A stretch of 60,641 nucleotides of DNA from a virus, in IMG/VR virus record IMGVR_UViG_3300034737_000014, positions 1 to 60,641 of that record, one strand, 5' to 3'. The stretch's first letter is position 1. The number at the start of each line of letters is the position of its first letter. The notes under the pieces are model-generated. The model did not search any database, was not told where the DNA came from, and worked only from the letters and a program-made list of their open reading frames with translations. The position numbers and the translations under genes were made by a program. This document shows positions 15,980 to 22,322 of this stretch, one piece after another.

Positions 15980-16261
15980 TTAGCCTCTTGTATATGGATT
16001 GTACATTAGTAAACGAGTTGCCGTGCTACGCGCCCACTCGTTCTTCGTTAGGTGGTACCCTGTAGAACCGTCGAAGTCTTTGAACAGGTCGTCGAAAAAA
16101 CCGACAGGTTCTTGGTGCTTCTGTTGCAGCGCAACCAATTCATTAGCCCATTCCTGCCACGTATCGTCTGTAATCATCGGGGTATCCAATTCGTAGTACA
16201 GGTAGGAATGAACCATGAGTTGAGCGCGTCTGCGCCTTATCTTCTCTTCAGGATTTTCCAT
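15980..16261 (-). CDS. Stand-alone protein resembling domain Ia of NAD-dependent DNA ligase
   Basis: A 93-aa protein whose central part (YYELDTPMITDDTWQEWANEL) matches the pattern of LigA domain Ia (YYxLDxPxIxDxxYD), the part that binds NMN/NAD+. The adenylation lysine motif (KxDG) and all other ligase domains are absent, so it cannot be a ligase by itself. Small phage proteins of this kind are often annotated as ligase, but the role is unknown. It may bind NAD(H) or the nicotinamide moiety. Confidence 0.55.
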   Translation of the reverse strand: MENPEEKIRRRRAQLMVHSYLYYELDTPMITDDTWQEWANELVALQQKHQEPVGFFDDLFKDFDGSTGYHLTKNEWARSTATRLLMYNPYTRG

Positions 16262-16266
16262 AGATG

Positions 16267-16596
16267 CTATTCACTATTTGCCTCCTTATATGTTGCGAGT
16301 TCTTCTTCGATACAGAATAAATCATCGTTGAGTTGGTCTATTCTGTAATCTTGTTCGTCGATTATCGCGGCCATGTGTGCTATCTCCCGTTCTTGCTTCT
16401 GCAAGTCGTACTCGTAGTCAGCTATCCGCTGGTGTAACTCCTCAATAGAATTTCCATCAGCATCATAGAGTTCGTTATTCAGAATATATTTAACCAACTC
16501 ATATTCCACCGGGGTCAGCTCATGCGGGTGCCTCCACATATCTTCTACCTGTGCGTACGTCAGGTCGGTATGGCTGCTAGACATCGTTGTGTTCAT
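16267..16596 (-). CDS. Coiled-coil hypothetical protein
   Basis: A 109-aa acidic protein. Residues 1-45 are globular, with the sequence HELTPVEYELVKYILNNELYDADG, and residues 50-105 form a long heptad-type coiled coil (EELHQRIADYEYDLQKQEREIAHM). There is no catalytic motif. The start at 16596 overlaps the upstream MazZ-like gene by 20 bp; ATG at 16584 is an alternative. It probably forms oligomers; function unknown. Confidence 0.55.
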   Translation of the reverse strand: MNTTMSSSHTDLTYAQVEDMWRHPHELTPVEYELVKYILNNELYDADGNSIEELHQRIADYEYDLQKQEREIAHMAAIIDEQDYRIDQLNDDLFCIEEELATYKEANSE

Positions 16597-16933
16597 CTGA
16601 TACCAACTCTATCACAAACATTAAACTTGTTGCCGCGTGGGCTAGGTGTGACAACCCGGACTCTGGGTCACGTTTCTCGCCCCTGCGCCAAGCGTTTATG
16701 TGGCGTAGTGCTGCTGCCAAATAACGGGCTTCTGGGTTTTCCACCTTGCGCCAGTTATCGGGCGCATACTTACATGCTCCATACTTTAACACCCCAGCGA
16801 TCTTAAGTTCTGCTACGGCTGGCATCAGGTCGAAGCGAGCTTTACCCGCATCGTACTTGTGCCCTACAGTCATGTTGTTTTGGTCATACTGCGGAAGCGG
16901 TTCCATTACATTAAACGGTCCTACAGGTCTCAT
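16577..16933 (-). CDS. dATP/dGTP diphosphohydrolase-like protein (MazZ/DUF5664 family)
   Basis: A 118-aa protein with the family core KYDAGKARFDL, LKYGACKYAPDNWRKVENPEARY, AALRHINAWRRGE and DPESGLSHLAHAATSLMF. These are all-alpha MazG-like nucleotide pyrophosphohydrolases; relatives called MazZ act in phages that use 2-aminoadenine DNA. No PurZ-like adenylosuccinate synthase or DatZ phosphohydrolase is present here, so the product probably tunes purine dNTP pools and does not point to a Z genome. The real start may be internal (M9 or M21), since the first 20 residues look unlike a folded domain. Confidence 0.78.
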   Translation of the reverse strand: MRPVGPFNVMEPLPQYDQNNMTVGHKYDAGKARFDLMPAVAELKIAGVLKYGACKYAPDNWRKVENPEARYLAAALRHINAWRRGEKRDPESGLSHLAHAATSLMFVIELVSDEHNDV

Positions 16934-16947
16934 CTTAATACTCCTAC

Positions 16948-17142
16948 TTACTTTGCTAAGGCTGTTGCAGTAACGAAAGCGATAAGCGCTACCGATGCCG
17001 AGAACGAGACAACAGCCAAAAACTTAACCTCTTTGTCTGCCTGCGCCAACTGATCACGCAACAAATCTCGCTCTTCTGTAACACGATCAAACGCCTCTAC
17101 ACAACGCTTCATGCCTTCTCGCAACTTCTGGTTAGTCGTCAT
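16948..17142 (-). CDS. Small protein with N-terminal coiled coil and C-terminal membrane anchor
   Basis: A 64-aa protein. Residues 1-40 form a charged helix (LREGMKRCVEAFDRVTEERDLLRDQLAQADKEV) and residues about 42-62 form one membrane helix (AVVSFSASVALIAFVTATALA). CAGGAG precedes the ATG. The same plan recurs in the 50-aa gene at 17401-17553, which suggests related tail-anchored early proteins aimed at the inner membrane. Function unknown. Confidence 0.62.
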   Translation of the reverse strand: MTTNQKLREGMKRCVEAFDRVTEERDLLRDQLAQADKEVKFLAVVSFSASVALIAFVTATALAK

Positions 17143-17154
17143 GGTCTGCTCCTG

Positions 17155-17298
17155 TCATTGAATAATCGTCCTTTCAGGTGCCTTGGCTAGGCTTTCCTCT
17201 AAATCGGTTAGCGTCTGTTTGAAAAACCGTATTGAACTGGTCGCCATAGTTCGGCCGAAGTCGCCATCTCCCGCCAACTGTTCAAACACACTCAGCAT
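17155..17298 (-). CDS. Micro-protein, 47 aa (or 56 aa)
   Basis: This reading frame fills the gap between the two small membrane-protein genes. The product from ATG 17298 is 47 aa with an amphipathic helical body (SIRFFKQTLTDLEESLAKAPERTI). An upstream ATG at 17325 would give 56 aa. Neither start has a good ribosome site, and the gene overlaps the 40-aa gene by 17 bp, so translation would rely on coupling. It is supported mainly by its protein-like composition and tight packing. Confidence 0.45.
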   Translation of the reverse strand: MLSVFEQLAGDGDFGRTMATSSIRFFKQTLTDLEESLAKAPERTIIQ

Positions 17299-17404
17299 CG
17301 CCAGTGCTAAGGCGGGGGATACCATCCATCACTGGGTGGCTAGACATAACTGTTAATAATTCATCAGCCGCAGTATACACATTGGCTGCGTATCCTTCTC
17401 TCAT
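17282..17404 (-). CDS. Micro-protein, 40 aa
   Basis: A 40-aa product that begins MREGYAANVYTAADELL. The start is supported by a GGAGG site seven bases before the ATG and by an ATGA overlap with the stop of the preceding 50-aa gene. A longer frame reading back to 17524 is rejected because its N-terminal half is the shadow of the 50-aa gene. There is no recognisable domain. Confidence 0.58.
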   Translation of the reverse strand: MREGYAANVYTAADELLTVMSSHPVMDGIPRLSTGDAECV

Positions 17405-17553
17405 TTCAATACCTCCATTAGGGTTAAAGCTACAATCGACGCGACTATCATCAAGAACATTGCTGTGTCCTTTCTCTTGGTGTTTTCGCGTAACCTTTTG
17501 TTCTCCTCTCTCAAGGCGTTGCACGACTTGCGATAAACATCTAACATGTCCAT
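17401..17553 (-). CDS. Small coiled-coil, tail-anchored membrane protein, 50 aa
   Basis: A 50-aa product: a highly charged helix (residues 1-30, LREENKRLRENTKRKD) followed by one membrane segment (about 31-48, AMFLMIVASIVALTLM). AAGGAG lies seven bases before the ATG, and the stop overlaps the next start as ATGA. The plan copies that of the 64-aa protein at 16948-17142. It lies directly after thyX and is too short for most gene callers. Confidence 0.68.
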   Translation of the reverse strand: MDMLDVYRKSCNALREENKRLRENTKRKDTAMFLMIVASIVALTLMEVLK

Positions 17554-17555
17554 GC

Positions 17556-18239
17556 TCACTCCTTCTCGTTATCTACTAAAGCCGCCCATGATACAGGGAA
17601 CAACGGTCTTATAATTTCATTCCAGAGAGTTGCTAGATGTTGAATCTCTAGCTGACTGTGCGTATCGCTTCGTAGTTTATATGCACGAGCGAACGCCATG
17701 AGTGACCCGGTCACATAGTAGCTGGTCATCATTGACTGTGGCAGCACCATACGAGCCATCTCTGGTGCTACATTGGCATCCAGCATAGCGCGGTATAGGT
17801 CTTCTGCGTGGGTATATAAGTCATACACCGACGTATCTATATTACGCGCTTGTCCATAAAAATGCGGTAGGGCGGTGACCAAGTTTTGCCCGCTGCCCTG
17901 CTTAACGCTGCCCTCTGGGCGTTCGCGCCACTCGTCAGGGAGGAAAAACTCCGGTGTGTCGTCTACATAACGACGGCTGATCTCGTTGTAGGTAAAGCCT
18001 ACAGTATGCTTGAACCGTTGCCGTGCCACAAAGATAGGCACTGTCTCTCGCAGCGTGATAACGCAATGAGTAAAGGGTGTGAAGTGGTCGTGCTTGGCTA
18101 GGTACTTTATCAACTTTGCGTCTTTCTCTGGCTCACTGCCATCGCTCTGTTTGTTGAAACTGACGCGCGCTGAATCTACTACTCGCAAGTCGCTACCCAT
18201 GCAATCTATCAGTTCTGCTTTAATCTGGTTAAGCCCCAT
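17556..18239 (-). CDS. thyX: FAD-dependent thymidylate synthase ThyX
   Basis: A 227-aa flavoenzyme that makes dTMP from dUMP using methylene-tetrahydrofolate and NADPH. The signature region RQRFKHTVGFTYNEISRRY spans residues 73-91; the classical first motif RHR is RQR here. The later motif RSDTHSQLEIQ fits substrate binding. The ATG at 18239 is preferred to longer starts because AAGGAG precedes it and it overlaps the end of the previous gene. It provides thymidylate for phage DNA, together with ribonucleotide reductase. Confidence 0.93.
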   Translation of the reverse strand: MGLNQIKAELIDCMGSDLRVVDSARVSFNKQSDGSEPEKDAKLIKYLAKHDHFTPFTHCVITLRETVPIFVARQRFKHTVGFTYNEISRRYVDDTPEFFLPDEWRERPEGSVKQGSGQNLVTALPHFYGQARNIDTSVYDLYTHAEDLYRAMLDANVAPEMARMVLPQSMMTSYYVTGSLMAFARAYKLRSDTHSQLEIQHLATLWNEIIRPLFPVSWAALVDNEKE

Positions 18240-18498
18240 GTAGTTTCTCCTTAATACGTTTGTTGGCCTCATCGGCAAGGCGCATGTTCTCTATGATCGT
18301 ATAAGCGGCTAACTCTGCTTTCTCGACGCTTGCAAAGGTATCCGTCAAAAAACCGCTATCTTTTGAGGTTTGTACTGTCAACTTTATTGGGAGTACCCCC
18401 GCATCTCTAACCGATATATTGATACGCGGGTAGGGCTGGTCGTCGCTATAAGCTTCTGTATCAGCCAGCTCAATCTCGGTGAAATCTAAGGTACTCAT
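18229..18498 (-). CDS. Small beta-rich hypothetical protein
   Basis: An 89-aa protein beginning MSTLDFTEIEL, with alternating beta-type stretches (RINISVRDAGVLPIKLTVQTS) and a C-terminal helix (AELAAYTIIENMRLADEANKRIKEKL). The start at 18498 is fixed by AGGAGGG upstream and by an ATGA overlap with the stop of the 41-aa membrane micro-gene. No family is recognised. It overlaps thyX by 11 bp. Confidence 0.62.
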   Translation of the reverse strand: MSTLDFTEIELADTEAYSDDQPYPRINISVRDAGVLPIKLTVQTSKDSGFLTDTFASVEKAELAAYTIIENMRLADEANKRIKEKLHGA

Positions 18499-18620
18499 AC
18501 CACAAACCCTCCTGCTAGTCGGACGCCTTGCGCTACCCAGTACCCAATCCACATGAACACGGCAATGGATGCAGCCGCGGTCATTACCGCTGAGATAAGA
18601 TGTATCATGAAGTTATTCAT
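18495..18620 (-). CDS. Membrane micro-protein, 41 aa
   Basis: A 41-aa hydrophobic product (start MNNFMIHLISAV; one or two membrane segments at about 5-27 with a WIGYW patch). AGGAG lies seven bases before the ATG, and the stop overlaps the next ATG (ATGA). It occupies the space between the MazG-like gene and the 89-aa gene. Function unknown. Confidence 0.62.
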   Translation of the reverse strand: MNNFMIHLISAVMTAAASIAVFMWIGYWVAQGVRLAGGFVV

Positions 18621-18636
18621 ATTAATGCTCCTGTAA

Positions 18637-19167
18637 TCATAATGCTTGCGCCCCTATGTACTTAATTAATACCGGAGGGCGGTATGAAACTGGTTTAAGA
18701 ATCTTCCCGTCAGGACGTTTATGTACTGTGCCGTCCGGTTGAATCTTAGTTAGGTTGCTGGCCATAACTTCGTTGTATCCGCCAACCAAGTCATAGCCAA
18801 GCCCTTCGGCCAAACCTTGCAAGGTAACGATGGTGTCGGCGATGGCATCGAGCATGGCGACGTGGGCATCGGCTACAGTTACCTCATTCCCGTCTTCGTC
18901 ATACACCTTGGTACCAGTACGCAAGGCTAAGATAGCGTTCCATGCTCTGTTCAACTCGACATCGTACTCTTCGCGGACAAGCTCTCGGTACAACAGGGCG
19001 GTGCTGAAGTCAGACGGAGGCTGGTTAGCTGCTTGCATCATGCGGCGAACAGCGGCCATACCTATCTCTTTACGGTTAAATAAAGCCTCATGGGTGAGGC
19101 GTTGGTGGTCTGTTAGTACAGTGGTCAGTCGTTTTCTACAGTCCTGTAGTTTCTCTTTATCGTTCAT
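18637..19167 (-). CDS. MazG-like nucleotide pyrophosphohydrolase (HisE/PRA-PH-like)
   Basis: A 176-aa all-alpha NTP pyrophosphohydrolase-like protein. The helical core has LVREEYDVEL (the ExxE metal-binding pattern) and DAIADTIVTLQGLAEGLGYDL (the D-x3-D pattern), followed by YNEVMASNLTKIQPDG. These residues would bind magnesium and hydrolyse non-canonical or excess dNTPs. A second, different member of this superfamily (MazZ-like) lies at 16577. It overlaps the 88-aa gene upstream by 4 bp. Confidence 0.78.
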   Translation of the reverse strand: MNDKEKLQDCRKRLTTVLTDHQRLTHEALFNRKEIGMAAVRRMMQAANQPPSDFSTALLYRELVREEYDVELNRAWNAILALRTGTKVYDEDGNEVTVADAHVAMLDAIADTIVTLQGLAEGLGYDLVGGYNEVMASNLTKIQPDGTVHKRPDGKILKPVSYRPPVLIKYIGAQAL

Positions 19168-19430
19168 CGTTTCCAGCTCTCGATAATGTTTCGTGCTTGT
19201 TGGTAACCGTCTGGTCCTACGGCCTTGTCCATAACTTCTAATTCCTTATCAGTATAGAAGTATTCTGGATGAAGAAGCCGCGCATTGGCCATATACAAGT
19301 CGATCTTCTCCATGATCTCCCTATAGCGCGGCTCGTTAGTTACTCTGCCTGCCTCGTTTTTGCAGGCTTGTAACAACTTGGCTAAGGCCATCAGCCCTGC
19401 CGACCAAGGGGCGTTGAATGTATGGGTCAT
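19164..19430 (-). CDS. Small helical hypothetical protein
   Basis: An 88-aa, mostly helical protein with the segments GLMALAKLLQACKNEAGR and EIMEKIDLYMANARLLHPEYF. It overlaps the MazG-like gene after it by 4 bp and the 31-aa membrane micro-gene before it by ATGA. No motif assigns a role; it belongs to the nucleotide-metabolism run by context only. Confidence 0.58.
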   Translation of the reverse strand: MTHTFNAPWSAGLMALAKLLQACKNEAGRVTNEPRYREIMEKIDLYMANARLLHPEYFYTDKELEVMDKAVGPDGYQQARNIIESWKR

Positions 19431-19522
19431 GTGTGTCCTCCGATGTGGTACAAAATAATTAGTAACAAAAACGCTGCGGCATAAGCCCAGCGTGGTGTAG
19501 GATGGCGGTAGTGGTTATCCAC
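19427..19522 (-). CDS. Membrane micro-protein, 31 aa (GTG start)
   Basis: A 31-aa product with a charged/aromatic start (MDNHYRHPTPRW) and one membrane helix (about 13-28, AYAAAFLLLIILYHIG). The GTG start at 19522 overlaps the stop of the zinc-finger gene, and the TGA overlaps the next ATG (ATGA), so it is framed on both sides by translational coupling. A GGTAAGAG stretch may serve as the ribosome site. Confidence 0.5.
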   Translation of the reverse strand: MDNHYRHPTPRWAYAAAFLLLIILYHIGGHT

Positions 19523-19754
19523 CTCTTACCTTCCTCGCCCACTCAATGCGGCGTTGTTCTTCGACGTGGTCGCGTTGGCACTCCTCGTCGCAGTAAAGCT
19601 CTCCCTGCCCGACATCGTTGCCGCAGTAATGGCACGCACCGTTCGGTATCAAGCCTAGGGATGTTGCTCGCTCCTTGTGGGCTGCGAGTGCGTAAGCTGT
19701 TTCGTTCTCCGCCCACATCTGAGCGATGTCGAGAGGGTCTGTGAATCGTTCCAT
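19515..19754 (-). CDS. TraR/DksA-like small zinc-finger protein
   Basis: A 79-aa protein. The N-terminus DPLDIAQMWAENETAYALAAHK is helical, and a four-cysteine finger (C41, C44, C55, C59: CHYCG...YCDEEC) follows, as in short TraR/DksA-like phage proteins that bind in the secondary channel of RNA polymerase. Other zinc-ribbon roles are possible. Its ATG lies immediately next to a copy of the TAATAAG/CTTATTA palindrome, so the mRNA leader would be only about a dozen bases and the gene is probably controlled directly by that operator. Confidence 0.68.
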   Translation of the reverse strand: MERFTDPLDIAQMWAENETAYALAAHKERATSLGLIPNGACHYCGNDVGQGELYCDEECQRDHVEEQRRIEWARKVRGG

Positions 19755-19778
19755 AATAAGTGGCGCTTATCCTTTATA
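19754..19778 (-). promoter_or_regulatory. Operator-like palindrome with a -10-like box, before the zinc-finger gene
   Basis: On the minus strand a TATAAA box (19773-19778) is followed by ATAAG-CGCCA-CTTAT (19756-19770). Its core and 5-base spacer are the same as in the promoter at 36265. No good -35 is present. The ATG follows directly, so a start point inside the palindrome would give an almost leaderless mRNA. Confidence 0.6.
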
Positions 19779-19784
19779 GTTAAA

Positions 19785-19808
19785 AGAACCCGGGCGTGAC
19801 CGGGGGTT
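19785..19808 (-). terminator. Imperfect GC hairpin followed by T-rich sequence
   Basis: On the minus strand an AACCC...GGGTT stem with an inner GC pairing and a small bulge is followed by TTCTTTT. It lies between the VRR-nuclease gene and the zinc-finger gene, so it may end the upstream transcript before the operator at 19754 starts a new one. Confidence 0.5.
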
Positions 19809-19888
19809 AATTAAATCAAACCAGTTAGATACATTTTACCAACGACTGGGTGAATAGTCACGCCGTTAGGTAACTTACCAACTCGTTA

Positions 19889-20254
19889 CTAAGGTCTAGG
19901 CGCTTTGCAGTGCTGAAGAATATCAGAGATAAGCTGCGCCTTGGTAATTACCTGAGCGTCTTTAGGTAGACGCTTTGGATAATCAGGCCCCTTAAAAACT
20001 GCTACTTCGTTGGGGGATTTACCCCAAACTAACCAGCATGTCCGCCCTTCTTTATTCCTTTCAGTTAGCCATAGCTGTTGCAAAGCCGACGTTTCATGGG
20101 ATGTGCCATACTTATATTCAATCCACAGGTCACCTGTCGGGCCTGAGTAATAGGCATCTGGCACGCCGTTCTGGAAGGCGGCATTTATCTTCCACACGTA
20201 AACCTCCTTAGCTAGTTTACGGTGTACTGATTGAATGAAAGAATGTTCGTTCAT
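19889..20254 (-). CDS. VRR-NUC-type PD-(D/E)XK nuclease
   Basis: A 121-aa nuclease. The catalytic pattern is GVPDAYYS...GDLWIEYKYG with D33, E46 and K48, preceded by a helix with a conserved glutamine/histidine start, as in the stand-alone VRR-NUC proteins of phages. These probably cut branched or flapped DNA during recombination or packaging. It ends in two consecutive stops (TAG TAA), followed by 24 further in-frame codons. It lies next to the helicase, RecB-like nuclease and DNA-binding genes. Confidence 0.8.
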   Translation of the reverse strand: MNEHSFIQSVHRKLAKEVYVWKINAAFQNGVPDAYYSGPTGDLWIEYKYGTSHETSALQQLWLTERNKEGRTCWLVWGKSPNEVAVFKGPDYPKRLPKDAQVITKAQLISDILQHCKAPRP

Positions 20255-20266
20255 ACGAGTCCTTCA

Positions 20267-20635
20267 TTAAGCAGCAGTGTAAGACATCTTCGGTTCTTCA
20301 ATCCAACGAATACCTGGAATATCGCAGCCTGAGTCACGTAACTCTTTAGCATGAACTGCGGTGAGTCGGCGTTGGAAGAGGTAGCCTGCTCGATTATCGT
20401 AAACGTAGTCATACAAAGCGTCCCAGTCTTCTACTGCCGGGATTTCTTGTAGCTTCATGGACATCGTTAGTCCTTCGGCGGTTACCTTGCTCAATCCTTG
20501 AGAAGACATGAAGTCGATCAGGTCACTCTCTAGGTTAACAAGTTCAGCGTCGATAGCTTTGATCTGTTCGTTGAGGCCTGCTTTGTTAGCGCGTAGCTCT
20601 TTAATGCGGGCAGCTAGGTCTGATAGTGTTGCCAT
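20267..20635 (-). CDS. Phage protein with coiled-coil N-terminus, conserved type, function unknown
   Basis: A 122-aa protein. Residues 1-45 form a heptad-type coiled coil (LAARIKELRANKAGLNEQIKAIDAEL), followed by a beta segment (GLTMSMKLQEIP) and a helical C-terminus with DWDALYDYVYDNRAGYLFQRRLTAVHAKELRDSG. This coiled-coil-plus-DWDAxYxYV plan is common in tailed phages next to recombination genes. A role as a recombination or replication accessory is inferred from neighbours only. Confidence 0.65.
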   Translation of the reverse strand: MATLSDLAARIKELRANKAGLNEQIKAIDAELVNLESDLIDFMSSQGLSKVTAEGLTMSMKLQEIPAVEDWDALYDYVYDNRAGYLFQRRLTAVHAKELRDSGCDIPGIRWIEEPKMSYTAA

Positions 20636-20647
20636 TATGTTCTCCTT

Positions 20648-20678
20648 AAATAAATAAACCCCGCTTATAAAAGCGGGG
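20648..20678 (-). terminator. Rho-independent terminator after the probable DNA-binding gene
   Basis: On the minus strand a perfect 8-bp stem (CCCCGCTT with AAGCGGGG, 20659-20678) with a 4-base loop is followed by TTTATTTATTT. It lies 20 bases after the stop of the 218-aa gene and before the coiled-coil gene. It should isolate the 218-aa gene, which also has its own strong promoter, as a single-gene unit. Confidence 0.88.
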
Positions 20679-20697
20679 CGCGAAGGGATGGGTTAGC

Positions 20698-21354
20698 TTA
20701 TTGTTTCATAACCGCTTCAGAAAGTTCTACTAACTGACGCATCGTAGCTTCGTCTGGGACATGGCCGTCAACAGATGCTTCGATAACGTAGCCAACTGCA
20801 GAGCCTTTGCTGTACTTAATTTTCTTAGCAGTCAACTTCCAGATCAACGCCTGGCGAGGCACGTTACCGTACTCCATAACGATTGAAGTGTTCCAGTCAC
20901 GAGAAGCACGTACCGCTGACTTAGAGCTGGCATGGATGATAGCGGCGGCGAGACCAGAATCGCTGTCCGCGCGGACTACAAAGTTCTGGTGGCCTTCTGT
21001 TACCACTGACCCTACGTGTTGTTTGCTTAATGCTTCCGCTTCTTCGCGAGTTAAGCGGTAGCCGAAGTATTCTTGGTTCTCAGAGTCTTCAGATACAACG
21101 CGGAACACTTTACGCATACCGAGGCTATAGACACGGATACTATCGAAGGCTTCGCCAGTTAGGGAGTTGACAAACTTACCGATCTTGGTTGGGTCTTCGC
21201 CAGCGAGTTCAGAAGTAGGTTGTACTAAGGTAATGCTCGGGACGGAAAAGTCCGAAGCGTCCATCTTAGATGTGTCTTTAGCAGAGGCAAAGCCCTGTAA
21301 GAATGAAGGTAATGTGTTAGCAGTTTGCATTGAGTTTGCTAGTTCTTTAGCCAT
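20698..21354 (-). CDS. Probable single-stranded DNA-binding or recombination accessory protein
   Basis: A 218-aa soluble protein. It begins MAKELANSMQTANTLPSFLQ, has a beta-rich centre (FDSIRVYSLGMRKVFRVVSE, QNFVVRADSD) and ends in a charged helix. The start at 21354 is favoured by TGGAG upstream; a longer frame to 21423 would read through the leader. It has its own promoter and terminator, which suggests high expression, as for a DNA-coating protein. Neighbouring nuclease and helicase genes fit that role, but there is no clear OB-fold signature, so the assignment is tentative. Confidence 0.6.
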   Translation of the reverse strand: MAKELANSMQTANTLPSFLQGFASAKDTSKMDASDFSVPSITLVQPTSELAGEDPTKIGKFVNSLTGEAFDSIRVYSLGMRKVFRVVSEDSENQEYFGYRLTREEAEALSKQHVGSVVTEGHQNFVVRADSDSGLAAAIIHASSKSAVRASRDWNTSIVMEYGNVPRQALIWKLTAKKIKYSKGSAVGYVIEASVDGHVPDEATMRQLVELSEAVMKQ

Positions 21355-21531
21355 GATCGTAATCTCCAGTACATAAAAATAAAATGACCTCAACTTGAGG
21401 CGCGATGTCTTTCCATCAGTCAAACGTCTTTCCGTTGGTCAGCCTAGACATTACTCGGAGATGTCGTCGGTCACCGCTGTTATTCCTCACCTGCGGCTGG
21501 AGGCCCTCATCAATAAATGATGACTACAACG
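21355..21531 (-). promoter_or_regulatory. Structured 5' leader with attenuator-like hairpin
   Basis: About 175 bases separate the predicted start point from the ATG. A CCTCAAGTTGAGG palindrome (21391-21403) is followed by ATTTTATTTTT on the minus strand, which looks like an intrinsic terminator or attenuator inside the leader. Short direct repeats of GTCTTTCC lie nearby. The leader may control how much of the DNA-binding protein is made. Confidence 0.5.
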
Positions 21532-21537
21532 AGTATT

Positions 21538-21567
21538 ATTATAAGCGTTGCTTATTACTTCCGTCAA
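21538..21567 (-). promoter_or_regulatory. Sigma-70 promoter with palindromic operator in the spacer
   Basis: On the minus strand TTGACG (21562-21567) and TATAAT (21538-21543) are separated by 18 bases. The spacer contains the TAATAAG-CAACG-CTTATAA palindrome. It drives the 218-aa probable DNA-binding gene. The layout (palindrome inside the spacer) is the same as in the promoters at 36265 and 39886, so one regulator could act on all three. Confidence 0.82.
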
Positions 21568-22319
21568 CCCCCATTACCTACATAATATGGGGCAGGGAAG
21601 TGTTCTGGGTTGTAAAACTCAGGACGCTGAAGTACGTCCTTGTACCAGGGGGCAAGCCCTATAAGCGTGTCGGGCGGAGCAAATGCTGACTTACCATAGG
21701 TCAACATCTTCTCGCCTTCAGCTACCCAGAACTGAGTAGCTTGCTTCATCAGGCGTTTATCGAAGTTGATGATTAAAGGTTTGTGTCCGTCCAGATAGTG
21801 GAAGGCCACCTCACATTCATCAACACCGAATACTTTGTGCAGTACAGCAGCGTAGAGTTGCCCTTGCTGCGTATGCTTTATCTCGTACTTACGCCCTGAC
21901 TTCCAGTCAATAATCTTCGGTGGCAGATCAGGGTGGGTAGCGAGTACGTCCATGATAGCGGTCATGGCTTTACCTTCCCCAGTAGGAAGCCGTTGCCAAT
22001 CCCGTGTTAAGTAGAATGCTTCTTCCGGCAGTAGGGTGTACCCATTTGCCTTAAGGGCGTCTACTACTTCCTTACCTACATCGTGGCAGGTAACTGCTTT
22101 GCCGTGGATGTAGTCCTCGATACCTTGGTGAAGCTCAGTGCCACGGCTGGCGGCACCATTGGATTCACGTCGGATACCTAACACCTCCTGGGCATAGAGT
22201 AGGTAAGGTACCTCCTTCATCAATGACCAGGCAGAGAAGCTCCACTTATTAAGGACTGGTTTCTCTGGCTCGGGCATGTAAGCTTGAAGGAAGCTGGGTA
22301 GTTTATTAGCGTCGAACAA
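21564..22319 (-). CDS. RecB/Cas4-like PD-(D/E)XK exonuclease
   Basis: A 251-aa nuclease. After a helical N-terminus come RGTELHQGIEDY (H64), AIMDVL (D124), IIDWKSGRKYEIKH (D138 and K140) and QGQLYAAV (the Q-x-x-x-Y motif, about 153-157). This is the full RecB/Cas4 motif order (H, D, D-x-K, QxxxY). The Cys residues of Cas4 iron-sulfur clusters are not seen, so it is closer to RecB-type phage exonucleases. It probably resects DNA ends for recombination with the SNF2 helicase upstream. Confidence 0.82.
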   Translation of the reverse strand: MFDANKLPSFLQAYMPEPEKPVLNKWSFSAWSLMKEVPYLLYAQEVLGIRRESNGAASRGTELHQGIEDYIHGKAVTCHDVGKEVVDALKANGYTLLPEEAFYLTRDWQRLPTGEGKAMTAIMDVLATHPDLPPKIIDWKSGRKYEIKHTQQGQLYAAVLHKVFGVDECEVAFHYLDGHKPLIINFDKRLMKQATQFWVAEGEKMLTYGKSAFAPPDTLIGLAPWYKDVLQRPEFYNPEHFPAPYYVGNGG

Positions 22320-22322
22320 TAG

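Noticed and set aside
16577-16933. 2-aminoadenine (Z) genome
   Set aside because: A MazZ-like gene alone is not enough; no PurZ or DatZ was found.
17405-17524. N-terminal half of an 80-aa minus-strand frame
   Set aside because: It is the out-of-frame shadow of the 50-aa coiled-coil membrane gene; the GGAGG-led start at 17404 is the real one.
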